Source: a virus
Direction: 5' to 3' (one strand)
IMG/VR virus record: IMGVR_UViG_3300034064_000912
Coordinates: 1 to 64,000 of that record
DNA length: 64,000 nt
Made by a program: the position numbers and the translations under genes. Positions 8,165-18,000 of this stretch are shown in pieces. The notes under the pieces were generated by a model. The model made no database searches. It was not told the DNA's origin and saw only the letters and a program-made list of their open reading frames with translations. How positions within the stretch are numbered: the first letter of the stretch is position 1; each line of letters opens with the position of its first letter.

Positions 8165-10586
8165 TCTTTTTTAATTCATCAATTTCAATACTTAATTCTT
8201 TAATGGCCTCAATTAAAAGTCCTATCATATTGCCATATGTTACAGATAAATAACCATCATCATTTATTCGAACAGCTTCTGGTAAAACTTTTATAACATC
8301 TTGTGCTATAACTCCAATTGATCTACCATCAATACCTATTTTATTAAATGATACACCTCTTAAATCTTTAACTATAGCTAATGCATTTACAATAGTAATT
8401 ACATCTTTTTTTAATCTATAATCAGATGTCGAAGTTATATCACCGGCAACAGATAATGATGTAGAATTCATGAAAGTATTAACAGTTGTATTACCAATAC
8501 TTATGCTGCTTGTACTAATATTAACATTAGCACCAACATTTAAAGCTGTAGTTAAATTAGCTGTTGCTGGAAGTCTAGCTGTATTTAATGTACCTGAAGT
8601 AATAGTCGTGGCATTAGCTGAAATAGTAATTGCATTAGAATAAGCTGTAGCTGCTACAGTATCTGAATATGCTCTTAGAGTAGTTGCAGTATTACCACCA
8701 ACAGTGCTAGCATTAACACTAGTAATATTAACACCATTAGCTGTTATAACATTTGATACTAAATTGCCTGTTGTGCTTATAAGAGTAGAATTAACTGTCG
8801 TATTACCAGAAGTAATTAAAGATGCATTTACAACATTAAATACAGCATTAGCACCACCTACTATTGAAGTAGAATTAGCTATTAAATTAACTGTGGTATT
8901 ACCAATACTTATGCTGCTTGTACTAATATTAACATTAGCACCAACATTTAAAGCTGTAGTTAAATTAGCTGTAGCTGGAAGTCTAGCAGTATTCAATGTA
9001 CCTGAAGTAATAGTCGTGGCATTAGCTGAAATGGCTACTGCATTAGAATAAGCTGTAGCTGCTAAATTAGTTGCATTAGCAACTGCATTAGCAACCGCAT
9101 TTGCGAAAGCTGTAGCTGCAACAGTATCTGAATATGCTCTTAAAGTAGTTGCAGTATTGCCGCCGACTGTAGCAGAATTAACACTCGTGATTGCTGATCC
9201 AACACCAGAAAAAGATCCAGCAGTAATAAGACCTGTAAATGTTGCAGTATTACCAATTATGGTTGTGGAATTAACTGTTACATTACCTATTTTAATACTA
9301 GTTGTATTGGCAGTAACAACAGAACCAACATTTAATGCTGTAGTTAAATTAGCCGTCGCCGGAAGTCTGGCTGTATCAAGAGTGCCTGAAGAAATACTTG
9401 TGGCATTAATTGAAGTTATTCCAGCGCCACTTCCAGAAATTGTAGTTGTAGTTAGTGCACCAATGGCTGCTGTATTTACAGAAATATTAGTAGAATTAGC
9501 TATTAAATTAACTGTGGTATTACCAATAGACAATTGAATAGTGTTAAGACTTACATTAGAACCAATGTTTAATGCCGTAGTTAAATTAGCTGTTGCTGGA
9601 AGTCTAGCTGTATCAAGAGTACCTGAAGTAATAGTCGTGGCATTAGCTGAAATGGCTACTGCATTAGAATAAGCTGTAGCTGCTAAATTAGTTGCATTAG
9701 CAACTGCATTAGCTACTGCATTAGAATAAGCTGTAGCTGCTACAGTATCTGAATATGCTCTAAGAGTAGTTGATGTATTACCACCAACTGTGCTGGCATT
9801 AACACTAGTGATTGCTGATCCAACACCAGAAAAAGATCCTGCAGTAATAGCGCCAGTAAATATAGCAGTATTACCAATTATAGATGTTGAATTAACTGTT
9901 ACATTACCTATTTTAATACTAGTTGTATTGACAGTAGCATTAGCACCAACATTTAATGCCGTAGTTAAATTAGCTGTTGCTGGGAGTCTAGCTGTATCAA
10001 GAGTACCGGAAGAAATGCTTGTAGCGTTTATTCCAGTTATGCTTCCGCCACTTCCAGAAATTGTAGTTGTAGTCAATGTGCCAATTGTTGCACTAGATAC
10101 AGAAATGTTAGTAGAATTAGCTAGTAAATTAACAGTTGTATTACCAATAGAAAACTGAGTAGTACTAAGATTTACATTGTCTCCAATATTTAATGCTGTA
10201 GTTAAATTAGCTGTTGCTGGAAGTCTAGCTGTATCAAGAGTACCTGAAGTAATAGTCGTGGCATTAGCTGAAATGGCTACTGCATTAGAATAAGCTGTAG
10301 AAGCATTGGCAGTAACTGATGAGTTTAATGCAAATGATGAAGCAGCAGTACCGCCTAAGTTAAGAGAATTATTTGCTGTACCCTGTAAAGTTGAATATAT
10401 ATTACCAGCAACAGTAAGATTTGCACTCATGGTAACATTACCAGAGACATTAGCAGTACCAACTACTTTAAAGCTAGCATCCGGCGTATTAGTGTTTATA
10501 CCAACTAATCCAGAAGTAGAATTTACTACTAATACTGATCCATTTACAGATATGCCATTTTTTACAACAAAATCTTTATCAGCCAT
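8154..10586 (-). CDS. Tail fibre with C-terminal S74 intramolecular chaperone
   Basis: An 810-residue fibre. The N-terminus has a fibre-attachment motif (FVVKNGISVNGSVLVVN). Residues about 80-700 are a set of long near-identical repeats (units such as SGTLDTARLPATANLTTALNV and SIGNTTVN) that probably form a beta-helical shaft. The last 90 residues are an S74 chaperone domain: SDYRLKKDV (Ser near 721, Lys near 726), IGVIAQDV and a final coiled coil. S74 domains trimerise the fibre and then cut themselves off. A late promoter lies just upstream. Confidence 0.88.
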   Translation of the reverse strand: MADKDFVVKNGISVNGSVLVVNSTSGLVGINTNTPDASFKVVGTANVSGNVTMSANLTVAGNIYSTLQGTANNSLNLGGTAASSFALNSSVTANASTAYSNAVAISANATTITSGTLDTARLPATANLTTALNIGDNVNLSTTQFSIGNTTVNLLANSTNISVSSATIGTLTTTTISGSGGSITGINATSISSGTLDTARLPATANLTTALNVGANATVNTTSIKIGNVTVNSTSIIGNTAIFTGAITAGSFSGVGSAITSVNASTVGGNTSTTLRAYSDTVAATAYSNAVANAVANATNLAATAYSNAVAISANATTITSGTLDTARLPATANLTTALNIGSNVSLNTIQLSIGNTTVNLIANSTNISVNTAAIGALTTTTISGSGAGITSINATSISSGTLDTARLPATANLTTALNVGSVVTANTTSIKIGNVTVNSTTIIGNTATFTGLITAGSFSGVGSAITSVNSATVGGNTATTLRAYSDTVAATAFANAVANAVANATNLAATAYSNAVAISANATTITSGTLNTARLPATANLTTALNVGANVNISTSSISIGNTTVNLIANSTSIVGGANAVFNVVNASLITSGNTTVNSTLISTTGNLVSNVITANGVNITSVNASTVGGNTATTLRAYSDTVAATAYSNAITISANATTITSGTLNTARLPATANLTTALNVGANVNISTSSISIGNTTVNTFMNSTSLSVAGDITSTSDYRLKKDVITIVNALAIVKDLRGVSFNKIGIDGRSIGVIAQDVIKVLPEAVRINDDGYLSVTYGNMIGLLIEAIKELSIEIDELKKNEK

Positions 10587-10617
10587 TTATCGAGTTCCCT
10601 TTCCCTCGTTTTTCTAT

Positions 10618-10625
10618 TATTTATA
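10618..10625 (-). promoter_or_regulatory. T4-type late promoter for the S74 fibre gene
   Basis: Exact TATAAATA on the minus strand, 31 bases before the ATG at 10586, with a purine-rich ribosome binding region (AGGGAAAGGGAA) in between. It overlaps the last codons region of the upstream spike gene, which ends at 10628. Confidence 0.65.
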
Positions 10626-10627
10626 AA

Positions 10628-12535
10628 TTATGTTATAACTGCATTCTGGTCAATATAATAAATATTAGATGTTTTAGCAGCATGTACTTTTAAGAATATA
10701 GATCCAACCTGTCCGGCATTAAATGTAGTAGACATCTTAAATCTTGTACCGGCTGTAAATGTAGCTGTTCCATCAGTTATAACTGATCCATCTACTGCTG
10801 TAGTGTATCCAGCCGGCTCTGCCGTATTACTTGTTCCAGCTGTAGTGCAAAAGAATATTCTACCTGGATTAGACGCAGTTTTTATAATATCATTTAAAAC
10901 GTAAATAGTAGAATTAGCTCTACTAGTAACACTACTATCCCAACTAGTTGTATCAGCAGTAAGAGTAGTATTAGCAGTTATTGGATTGGCAATAGTACTA
11001 GTAACTATAATTCCTTCTGGATTAGTGGCTGAATTAAGATAATCAGCACTAATCCAGATTTCATCATTATTTGGTCTTGATGTAGAATTAAATATTCCAT
11101 AAACTGTTATTGTATTAGAAGTACCAGTTGATGTATTCCAGACTGTCCATGGTAATGTTTCAAATGGATCAAACCATGATGAAAAAGCAGTTGTAGTTAT
11201 TTTTTTACTTACAAGACCAATATTATCCCGTGATCCACCAGTACGTACTACAGATCTGTCTTGTACTGAATAGCCTTTTCTATCATATTTTTCATTTCTT
11301 GGTATGCCAGATGCAACTCCAGAATTTACTAAAATAGTAGTCATATTAGTATTTGATGTAGAAGATGCATCAACTGTAACTGATGATCCAAGACGTACTC
11401 TTTTCATTACTAAACGCGCACTTAAAACACTATCACCAACAATCGTTGTTCCTGATGTAAGTGCCGATAAATCTACATTTTCAAGTAAAATATCGCCATT
11501 TATACCCGATGAACTAGTAGAAGCAATAGATCTAAATAATGTTGTTGGAAATACAGTTCCTGTTATAGCAGATGGCGTATTTTTCCAAATTAATCTTGTA
11601 CCACGCGAACGTATTAGTGCTGATTGTGAAGTAGAATTAAATTGCATCGATGTATTAGAAAGCACAATTCTGGCACTAGTTATTGTTGGGCTAGTAGTAA
11701 TAAAATTTATAGCTGATGTTACGGCTGTACTTCCAACTTGCAACTTACAAGACTCAAGAATATTTAAACTATTAAATGATGTAGTACTTCCTACATTGAG
11801 GAACGCACTACCAGCCCCAGTACCAGTTGAAAAAGTAATACCATAGTAGTATGCAGATCCATAAAGTACTAAATTGCTAGTACCAGTTGCATTAATAGTA
11901 GCTGTAGTAGCAGCAACTCCCGAAGTTCTATTTATACATATTACACGTACTAAACTAGACGGAGTACCAGGCGATGTTAATGATATACTAGAAATTTCAG
12001 CTTGTGCATAATCATGTGCTACATAAATAGTATCACCAGCGGCCACTCCACCATTTACACCATATGCATATGTTAATGTTGTATATGCATTAGTCCAACT
12101 TGTTCCTACCGTTGAAATTGGATCAGCTGTAAATACAGCAGTACCATCAGTTATTACACTGCCATCAGTGGCAGTGGCATATGTAGTAGGTAAGGCAGTA
12201 TTACTAGTACCAGCAGTAGTACATGTAAAAGTTCTACTATTAGTGCCTGCTCCGACTAATATAACGGATACTGCGCCAGTTGTATTGCTGTATGCTGTAG
12301 AATTGACACGGGTTAATAATATAATATCAGCTGTAAAAACTGCTGTACCGTCAGTTATAGTATTGCCATAAACTGCAGTTGCATATCCGGCTGGTTGTGA
12401 ACTAGCAGTAGTGCCAGCTGTAGTACAAATAAAACGTCTTCCGGTAGTTCCACCCGTAACTGTAATTACAGAATTCAATTGATAAGATGTAGAATTAGCT
12501 CTTGCTGTCGGTGCATATACATATTTAATGGCCAT
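10628..12535 (-). CDS. Tail-spike-like protein, beta-helix with repeated small domains (paralogue 1)
   Basis: Adsorption protein of 635 residues. Two N-terminal modules (about 5-70 and 73-140) and one near the C-terminus share the pattern CTTAGTS...P...DGSVITDGTAVFTA, resembling small carbohydrate-binding or stem modules common in phage tails. The middle (about 150-420) starts WTNAYTTLTYAYG...GDTIYVAHD, a pectate-lyase-like beta-helix opening. The C-terminal 230 residues are nearly the same as in the downstream-numbered paralogue (12547-14046). No catalytic residues can be assigned. Confidence 0.72.
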   Translation of the reverse strand: MAIKYVYAPTARANSTSYQLNSVITVTGGTTGRRFICTTAGTTASSQPAGYATAVYGNTITDGTAVFTADIILLTRVNSTAYSNTTGAVSVILVGAGTNSRTFTCTTAGTSNTALPTTYATATDGSVITDGTAVFTADPISTVGTSWTNAYTTLTYAYGVNGGVAAGDTIYVAHDYAQAEISSISLTSPGTPSSLVRVICINRTSGVAATTATINATGTSNLVLYGSAYYYGITFSTGTGAGSAFLNVGSTTSFNSLNILESCKLQVGSTAVTSAINFITTSPTITSARIVLSNTSMQFNSTSQSALIRSRGTRLIWKNTPSAITGTVFPTTLFRSIASTSSSGINGDILLENVDLSALTSGTTIVGDSVLSARLVMKRVRLGSSVTVDASSTSNTNMTTILVNSGVASGIPRNEKYDRKGYSVQDRSVVRTGGSRDNIGLVSKKITTTAFSSWFDPFETLPWTVWNTSTGTSNTITVYGIFNSTSRPNNDEIWISADYLNSATNPEGIIVTSTIANPITANTTLTADTTSWDSSVTSRANSTIYVLNDIIKTASNPGRIFFCTTAGTSNTAEPAGYTTAVDGSVITDGTATFTAGTRFKMSTTFNAGQVGSIFLKVHAAKTSNIYYIDQNAVIT

Positions 12536-12546
12536 TATAATTATTC

Positions 12547-14046
12547 CTACGTTATAACTGCATTCTGGTCAATATAATACGTATTAGATGCTTTAGCAGC
12601 ATGTACTTTTAAGAATATAGATCCAACCTGTCCGGCATTAAATGTAGTAGACATCTTAAACCGCATGCCAGCAGTAAATGTAGCTGTTCCATCAGTTATT
12701 ACTGATCCGTCTACTGCTGTAGTGTATCCAGCTGGTTCTGCCGTATTACTTGTTCCAGCTGTAGTGCAAAAGAATATTCTACCAGAATTATTTGATGTTT
12801 TTACAATGTCATTTAAAGCATAAACTGTTGAGTTAATTCTTGCAGTAATAGCGTTGTCCCATGATGAAGTATCAGCTAAAAGAGTAGTATTAGATGTTAA
12901 TAGATCTGCAGCAATAGTACCAGAAGACATTACTCCATTTGGATTAGTGGCTGAATTGAGATAATCAGCACTAATCCAGATTTCATCATTATTTGGACGT
13001 ACGGTAGAATTAAATATTCCATAAACTGTTATTGTATTAGAAGTACCAGTTGATGTATTCCAGACTGTCCATGGCAGCGTCTCATGTGGATTAAACCACT
13101 CAGGAAAAGCAGTTGTAGTTATTTTTTTACTTACAAGACCAATATTGTCACGTGATCCACCAGTACGTACTACAGATCTGTCTTGAACAGATGTTCCCAT
13201 TTTATCATATTTTTCGTGTCGCGGTATACCGCTAGTCGTACTGCATCCAAGTAAAAATATTCGTTGAGTACTATTTGCCTGTACACCCGAAGTAATAGTA
13301 ACTGATGATCCAAGACGCGCTCTTTTTAATACAATTTTATTAGCAAGTGATGCTACATCTTGAAATAAAGTAGTAGATGATCCCATAGCTGAAAGATCAA
13401 CATCTTCTATCAAAAATGTTGCAGCAATTGTAGATACACTTATTGGCTTAATAAATGTTGTAGGTATATTATTAGCAATAGCCGATGGTGTATTTTTCCA
13501 AATTACATCAGCACCACGTAATGCAATTCCTTGTCCAGCATTTCCAAATAAAAGTTGAGTATTACTAAGAGTTACTGTTAAACTAGTTCGGTCAAGTGCA
13601 TAAAATTGTAAAACTGAAGTAGCTAAAGTAGAATTAATACTAAGTTTGCATGATTCGAATATTTGTATTGCACTTATATCAGTAGTCGCAGTTGCTGATT
13701 GAATAGTAGTAGATCCGCCAGATGTTCCTTGTCTAAAAGAAATTCCATAATAATACGCAGATCCAAGTAAAGTTAAACCTGCGTTGCCAGTTACAGTAAT
13801 AGTAGCTGTAGTAGCAGCAACTCCCGAAGTTCTATTTATACATATTACACGTACTAAACTAGACGGAGTACCAGGCGATGTTAATGTTAAAGCACCAGCT
13901 GAAGTTTGTGCATGATCATGCGCTACATAAATAGTATCACCAGCAACTACTCCTGCATATGCTAATGTTAATGTTGTATAAGCATTAGTCCAATCATCAC
14001 CTGTTCCAGTACCGACTGCTCCTGAATATAAGTATTTAATGGCCAT
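12547..14046 (-). CDS. Tail-spike-like protein, beta-helix (paralogue 2)
   Basis: A 499-residue paralogue of the gene at 10628-12535. It lacks the two N-terminal CTTAGTS modules and begins directly with WTNAYTTLTLAYAG...GDTIYVAHD. The first beta-helix turns (TSPGTPSSLVRVICINR) and the whole C-terminal part (LPWTVWNTSTGTSNTITVYG) are almost identical to the paralogue, while the central region (residues about 100-270) has diverged. That pattern suggests duplication followed by diversification of the receptor-facing part. Confidence 0.72.
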   Translation of the reverse strand: MAIKYLYSGAVGTGTGDDWTNAYTTLTLAYAGVVAGDTIYVAHDHAQTSAGALTLTSPGTPSSLVRVICINRTSGVAATTATITVTGNAGLTLLGSAYYYGISFRQGTSGGSTTIQSATATTDISAIQIFESCKLSINSTLATSVLQFYALDRTSLTVTLSNTQLLFGNAGQGIALRGADVIWKNTPSAIANNIPTTFIKPISVSTIAATFLIEDVDLSAMGSSTTLFQDVASLANKIVLKRARLGSSVTITSGVQANSTQRIFLLGCSTTSGIPRHEKYDKMGTSVQDRSVVRTGGSRDNIGLVSKKITTTAFPEWFNPHETLPWTVWNTSTGTSNTITVYGIFNSTVRPNNDEIWISADYLNSATNPNGVMSSGTIAADLLTSNTTLLADTSSWDNAITARINSTVYALNDIVKTSNNSGRIFFCTTAGTSNTAEPAGYTTAVDGSVITDGTATFTAGMRFKMSTTFNAGQVGSIFLKVHAAKASNTYYIDQNAVIT

Positions 14047-14234
14047 TATTCATTTTCTCTACAAAGATCAGCAGATCTGATAGCAATAATATTTGGTAAA
14101 TCTATATCTGAATTTATTAATGTATCATATGTAAATACTATATCATCAGATCTTGTGTAAATTTGTTTTAACCAATATGATCCATCTGGTTGCTTATCAT
14201 GCACAATTGTTTCTATGTTTACTATTGAAAGCAT
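14046..14234 (-). CDS. Small protein of unknown function in the fibre operon
   Basis: A 62-residue acidic protein, not recognised. It has no membrane segment and no repeats; it contains WLKQIYTRSDD and ends ADLCRENE. Start and stop codons touch both neighbours, so it is translated as part of the fibre operon and may be a small structural or chaperone protein. Confidence 0.5.
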   Translation of the reverse strand: MLSIVNIETIVHDKQPDGSYWLKQIYTRSDDIVFTYDTLINSDIDLPNIIAIRSADLCRENE

Positions 14235-14563
14235 TATATGATAAACTCAGTATTTAGATTATATGGATAAGATCCGGTGTAACCAATTACACCCTGTGAT
14301 CCAACAAAGCCAACTGAACCTGTAAAGCCAACTGAACCTGTAAAGCCAACTGAACCAACAAAACCAACTGAACCAGTATAACCAGTTGAACCGGTAAAGC
14401 CAACTGAACCAGTGTAACCGCGTGATCCAGTATAACCAACTGCGGCATAAGCTCCTGAAGATCCAGTATAGCCGGTAGATCCTGTATAACCAAGTGATCC
14501 GGTATAGCCGCGCGAACCAGTATAGCCCGGTTCACCCTGTCTAAGTGAAGATTTTATTAGCAT
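14234..14563 (-). CDS. Collagen-like GYTGS-repeat protein
   Basis: The 109-residue protein starts MLIKSSLRQGEPGYTGSRG, followed by about seventeen Gly-[YF]-[TV]-Gly-Ser type units (GYTGS, GFTGS, GFVGS) and a short C-terminal cap (YPYNLNTEFII). It probably forms a trimeric collagen-like rod. It shares its N-terminus (SLRQG) and an interruption sequence (GAYAAVG) with the frameshifted gene at 14602-14989, a duplicate. A TATAAATA late promoter lies 25 bases upstream. Confidence 0.72.
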   Translation of the reverse strand: MLIKSSLRQGEPGYTGSRGYTGSLGYTGSTGYTGSSGAYAAVGYTGSRGYTGSVGFTGSTGYTGSVGFVGSVGFTGSVGFTGSVGFVGSQGVIGYTGSYPYNLNTEFII

Positions 14564-14587
14564 TAGTGCTCCAATATACTGTTATTA

Positions 14588-14595
14588 TATTTATA
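14588..14595 (-). promoter_or_regulatory. T4-type late promoter
   Basis: Exact TATAAATA on the minus strand upstream of the collagen-like gene starting at 14563. It would drive that gene and the spike genes downstream. Confidence 0.6.
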
Positions 14596-14601
14596 TTATT
14601 T

Positions 14602-14989
14602 TTACATAAGCATAAAGAAGTTACCAGCAGAAGCGCCTGGTACTGGTGGAGCAGTAAATATCCAACCAGTATTATTACCGCCATCTGTGCTGTTTGCACC
14701 AGCATACCATCCTGCACCAACTGAACCTGTATAACCTGTTGATCCAACCGAACCAGTGAATCCAGTAGTACCAGCAGAACCTGTAAAGCCAGCACCAACT
14801 GAACCGGTGAATCCTATATCACCAACCGAACCAGTGAATCCAGTAGTACCAGCAGAACCAGTGAAGCCAATTGCTGCATGCGCCAATAGAACCAGTATAA
14901 CCACGCGAACCAGTATAACCAATACCACCTTGTCTAAGTGTTGATTTAATAACAGATCCAGTATAACTGCCAGTAGATCGCGTAAGCAT
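14602..14989 (-). pseudogene. Collagen-like gene interrupted by a 2-base deletion
   Basis: From ATG 14989 the frame reads MLTRSTGSYTGSVIKSTLRQGG then GYTGSRGYTGSIG, and then leaves the repeat frame at about 14876-14881. The collagen frame resumes at once in the +1 frame (AAIGFTGSAGTTGFTGS...) and runs to 14602, ending with a C-terminal domain (WYAGANSTDGGNNTGW). The intact paralogue has GGAGCTTATGCCGCAG where this copy has GGCGCATGCAGCAA: two bases are missing. It is a broken gene, a slippage product, or a sequencing error. A GTG-initiated frame from 14928 is not a convincing gene. Confidence 0.7.
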
Positions 14990-15030
14990 TAATGCTCCAG
15001 TATATTATTATATGCATATACAAAGAATTA

Positions 15031-15052
15031 TATTTATATTTATATATAAATA
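15031..15052. promoter_or_regulatory. Divergent pair of late promoters
   Basis: TATAAATA occurs on the minus strand at 15038-15031, serving the fibre operon beginning at 14989, and on the plus strand at 15045-15052, serving the glycosyltransferase gene. The two boxes are six bases apart, so both transcription units would switch on late. The region between the genes is over 80% A+T. Confidence 0.65.
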
Positions 15053-15097
15053 AATGATCAATATTAAATTATGCATTATTTTATAGGATTATATATT

Positions 15098-18000
15098 ATG
15101 ATATCTATAGCAATTATTGACACAATAGGTTTAGTATATGATGGTTCTACATTATCTAAAAGAGGTTTAGGTGGTTCAGAATCAGCAGTAATTCTTATGT
15201 CAAGAGAGTTAACAAAACTCGGATTTGATGTAACTGTTTATAATAATTGTGAAGACTCAATAACTAAACCTGGTATATATGATGGTGTTAAATATAAACC
15301 ATTTAAAGAATGTAAAAACTATACTCATGATGTTGTCATATCATCCAGAACAGTTTTACCATTATGTCCAGAACAATATTACAAAAATTTTACAAATACA
15401 CCAGCAACTTTTGAAACATTTCAAAATGTTCATAAAGCAAAACTTAAAATTCTATGGCTACATGATACTTTTTGCGTTGGTGATCAACTTATTGAAGAGT
15501 TAGTACTCAGTGGTTATATTGATGAACTTTTTACTCTTTCTGATTTTCATACTTCATATGTAACAAACTGTGATCATGGAAATAAAAGAAATTTTGAAGT
15601 ATTGAAAAACAAAATATTTATGACACGTAATGGTGTTATGAATCATCACAAATGGGTAGATATTAAAGCTAAAGATCCAAATTTATTTGTATATAATGCA
15701 TCAGTTACTAAAGGTATGATTCCATTAGTAACAAAAATTTGGCCAGAATTAAAAAAGAAAATACCAAATGGGCGTCTTATTATAATTGGTGGATTTTATA
15801 GATTCAGGGATACTGCACCACCAGATAAACAAGAAGAAGATTGGCATATTCTAAGAAAAGAATATGAAAGTATGAATATAGGTATTAGCTTTACTGGAAT
15901 TATTCCGCAACATGAAATAGCTGACATATTATCAAGAGCAGCATATTTTCTATATCCTGGAGCATTTCCAGAAACGTTTGGAATATCGATGCTAGAATCA
16001 ATGGTTTATAATACTCCTCTCATTACTTGCAGATTCGGTGCTACTGAAGAAACGGCAATAGAACAAGCAAATTATCTTATTGATTATGCTATTGAACCAA
16101 ATAGCTTATTTCCAAATATTAATACAGATTCACAATGTGCTAAATTTATTGATATTACTTATCAAGCTTATAATAATACGTATTTGCATCAACAGAAAAT
16201 GTATGCTTGTAATTTAGTAAAAGACATAGCTGAATGGAATACTGTAGCTTTACAGTGGAAACAACATATATTTAAAAAGCTTGGCGTCTATATGGATATT
16301 AATGAATATAGATCTGTACAAGTTATTAATGATAGAGTTCATAAAGTATTTGGCAGAAAATTTTCTAATAGTGAAGAATGGCGAATTAGAAAAACTAAAG
16401 AACAAGAAATTGTAGTAATAACACCTTTTTATAATGCTAGAAATTATATTGAAGAATGCATAGATTCCATAGCAGCACAAGACTATGATAATTGGAAACT
16501 AATTCTTATTGATGATGCTTCAACTGATGATTCATTTGATGTTGCTAAAAACTATATTGCAACTTTTCCAAAAAATATTCAAAATAAAATTAATATACAT
16601 CAAAATGCTAGAAATGTTGGCGCGGTGTGTAATCAAGTTACTACTCTTAAAAGTATTGATACCAGCATAACTGCTGATTCTATAATAATGTTTGTAGATG
16701 GTGATGATTGTTTAGCTAATGATCCACATATATTTGATATGTATAATAATATGTTTCATGATGGAATTGAGTTTTCATATGGATCATGTTGGTCAATGGC
16801 TGATAATATTCCACTTATAGCTCAACCATATCCACCAGAAGTCAAGAAAAATAAGTCTTATAGACAATACAAATTTAATTGGGGAATGCCATATACTCAT
16901 CTTCGTGTATTTAAAAAATATCTAATTGACCAAATTCCATATTCTTCTTTTCAGGATGCTGATGGTAATTGGTTTAAAGCAGGTGGAGATAATTCTACTT
17001 TCTATAATATTCTTGAAAAAGCTGATCCTAATAAAGTAAAAGCAGTATCAGATATAGTATATCTTTATAATGACAAAAATCCAATAAATGATTATAAGGT
17101 GAATTCAGAGGAGCAAACTAAAAATATGGAACAAGTGACTAATTCTAAAGCATATGTCTATAATCCAAAAAAGATTTTAATTGCTATTCCAACCGCCAAG
17201 TACATAGAATCAGAAACATTCAAATCAATATATGATCTTGAAGTACCCATGGGTTATGAAACAGATTTTCAATTTTTCTATGGTTATAATATAGATCAAA
17301 TTAGAAATTTAATTGCAGATTGGGCACAAAAATACGATTATCTTTTTTCTGTTGATTCTGATATAGTAATGTCATCAGATACTCTTAAAAAGTTAATAGA
17401 GCATAATAAAGATATAGTAACTGGAATGTATATACAACGAATACCTGGAACACATGCTTTAGAATTATATGATAAAAATGGTAGAATTCCATATAATTTA
17501 ATTAAAGGTAAAGGGCTTTTAGAAATTGATGCATGTGGATTTGGTTGCGTTCTTGTAAAAAGCGAAGTATTTAAAGTTGTTGGTTATCCACAGTTTGAAT
17601 ATCATTCAGCATTAAATCATAGAGATACTATTTCAGAAGATACTGATTTCTGTTTAAAGGCTAAAAATAAAGGCTTTAAGATATGGGTTGATACTAGTAT
17701 TAAATGCAATCATATAGGAAATGTGTGGTTTAACGTAGAAGATAATCAAGAAACCGAAACAGAAGAAAAGACTAAATTAAGAAATCTTGGTAATGAAAAT
17801 TTGCTGCCATTTGATCATATTATGTATCTTGCTTCAATGAAAAAAACAAATATAATTCCAGAAGTTATATATGATATAGGCGCGTGTGTATTACATTGGC
17901 ATAAAGAAGCTGCAAAAATCTGGAATAATTCAAAATACTTTATATTTGAAGCAATGCATGAATCATCTTTCTTATATGAAGAAAAACAACTTCCATACCA

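Noticed and set aside
14602-14928. GTG-initiated gene beginning with a hydrophobic run (VLVILVRVV)
   Set aside because: The run is the collagen repeat read out of frame; the true start is ATG 14989 and the frame is broken by a 2-base deletion.
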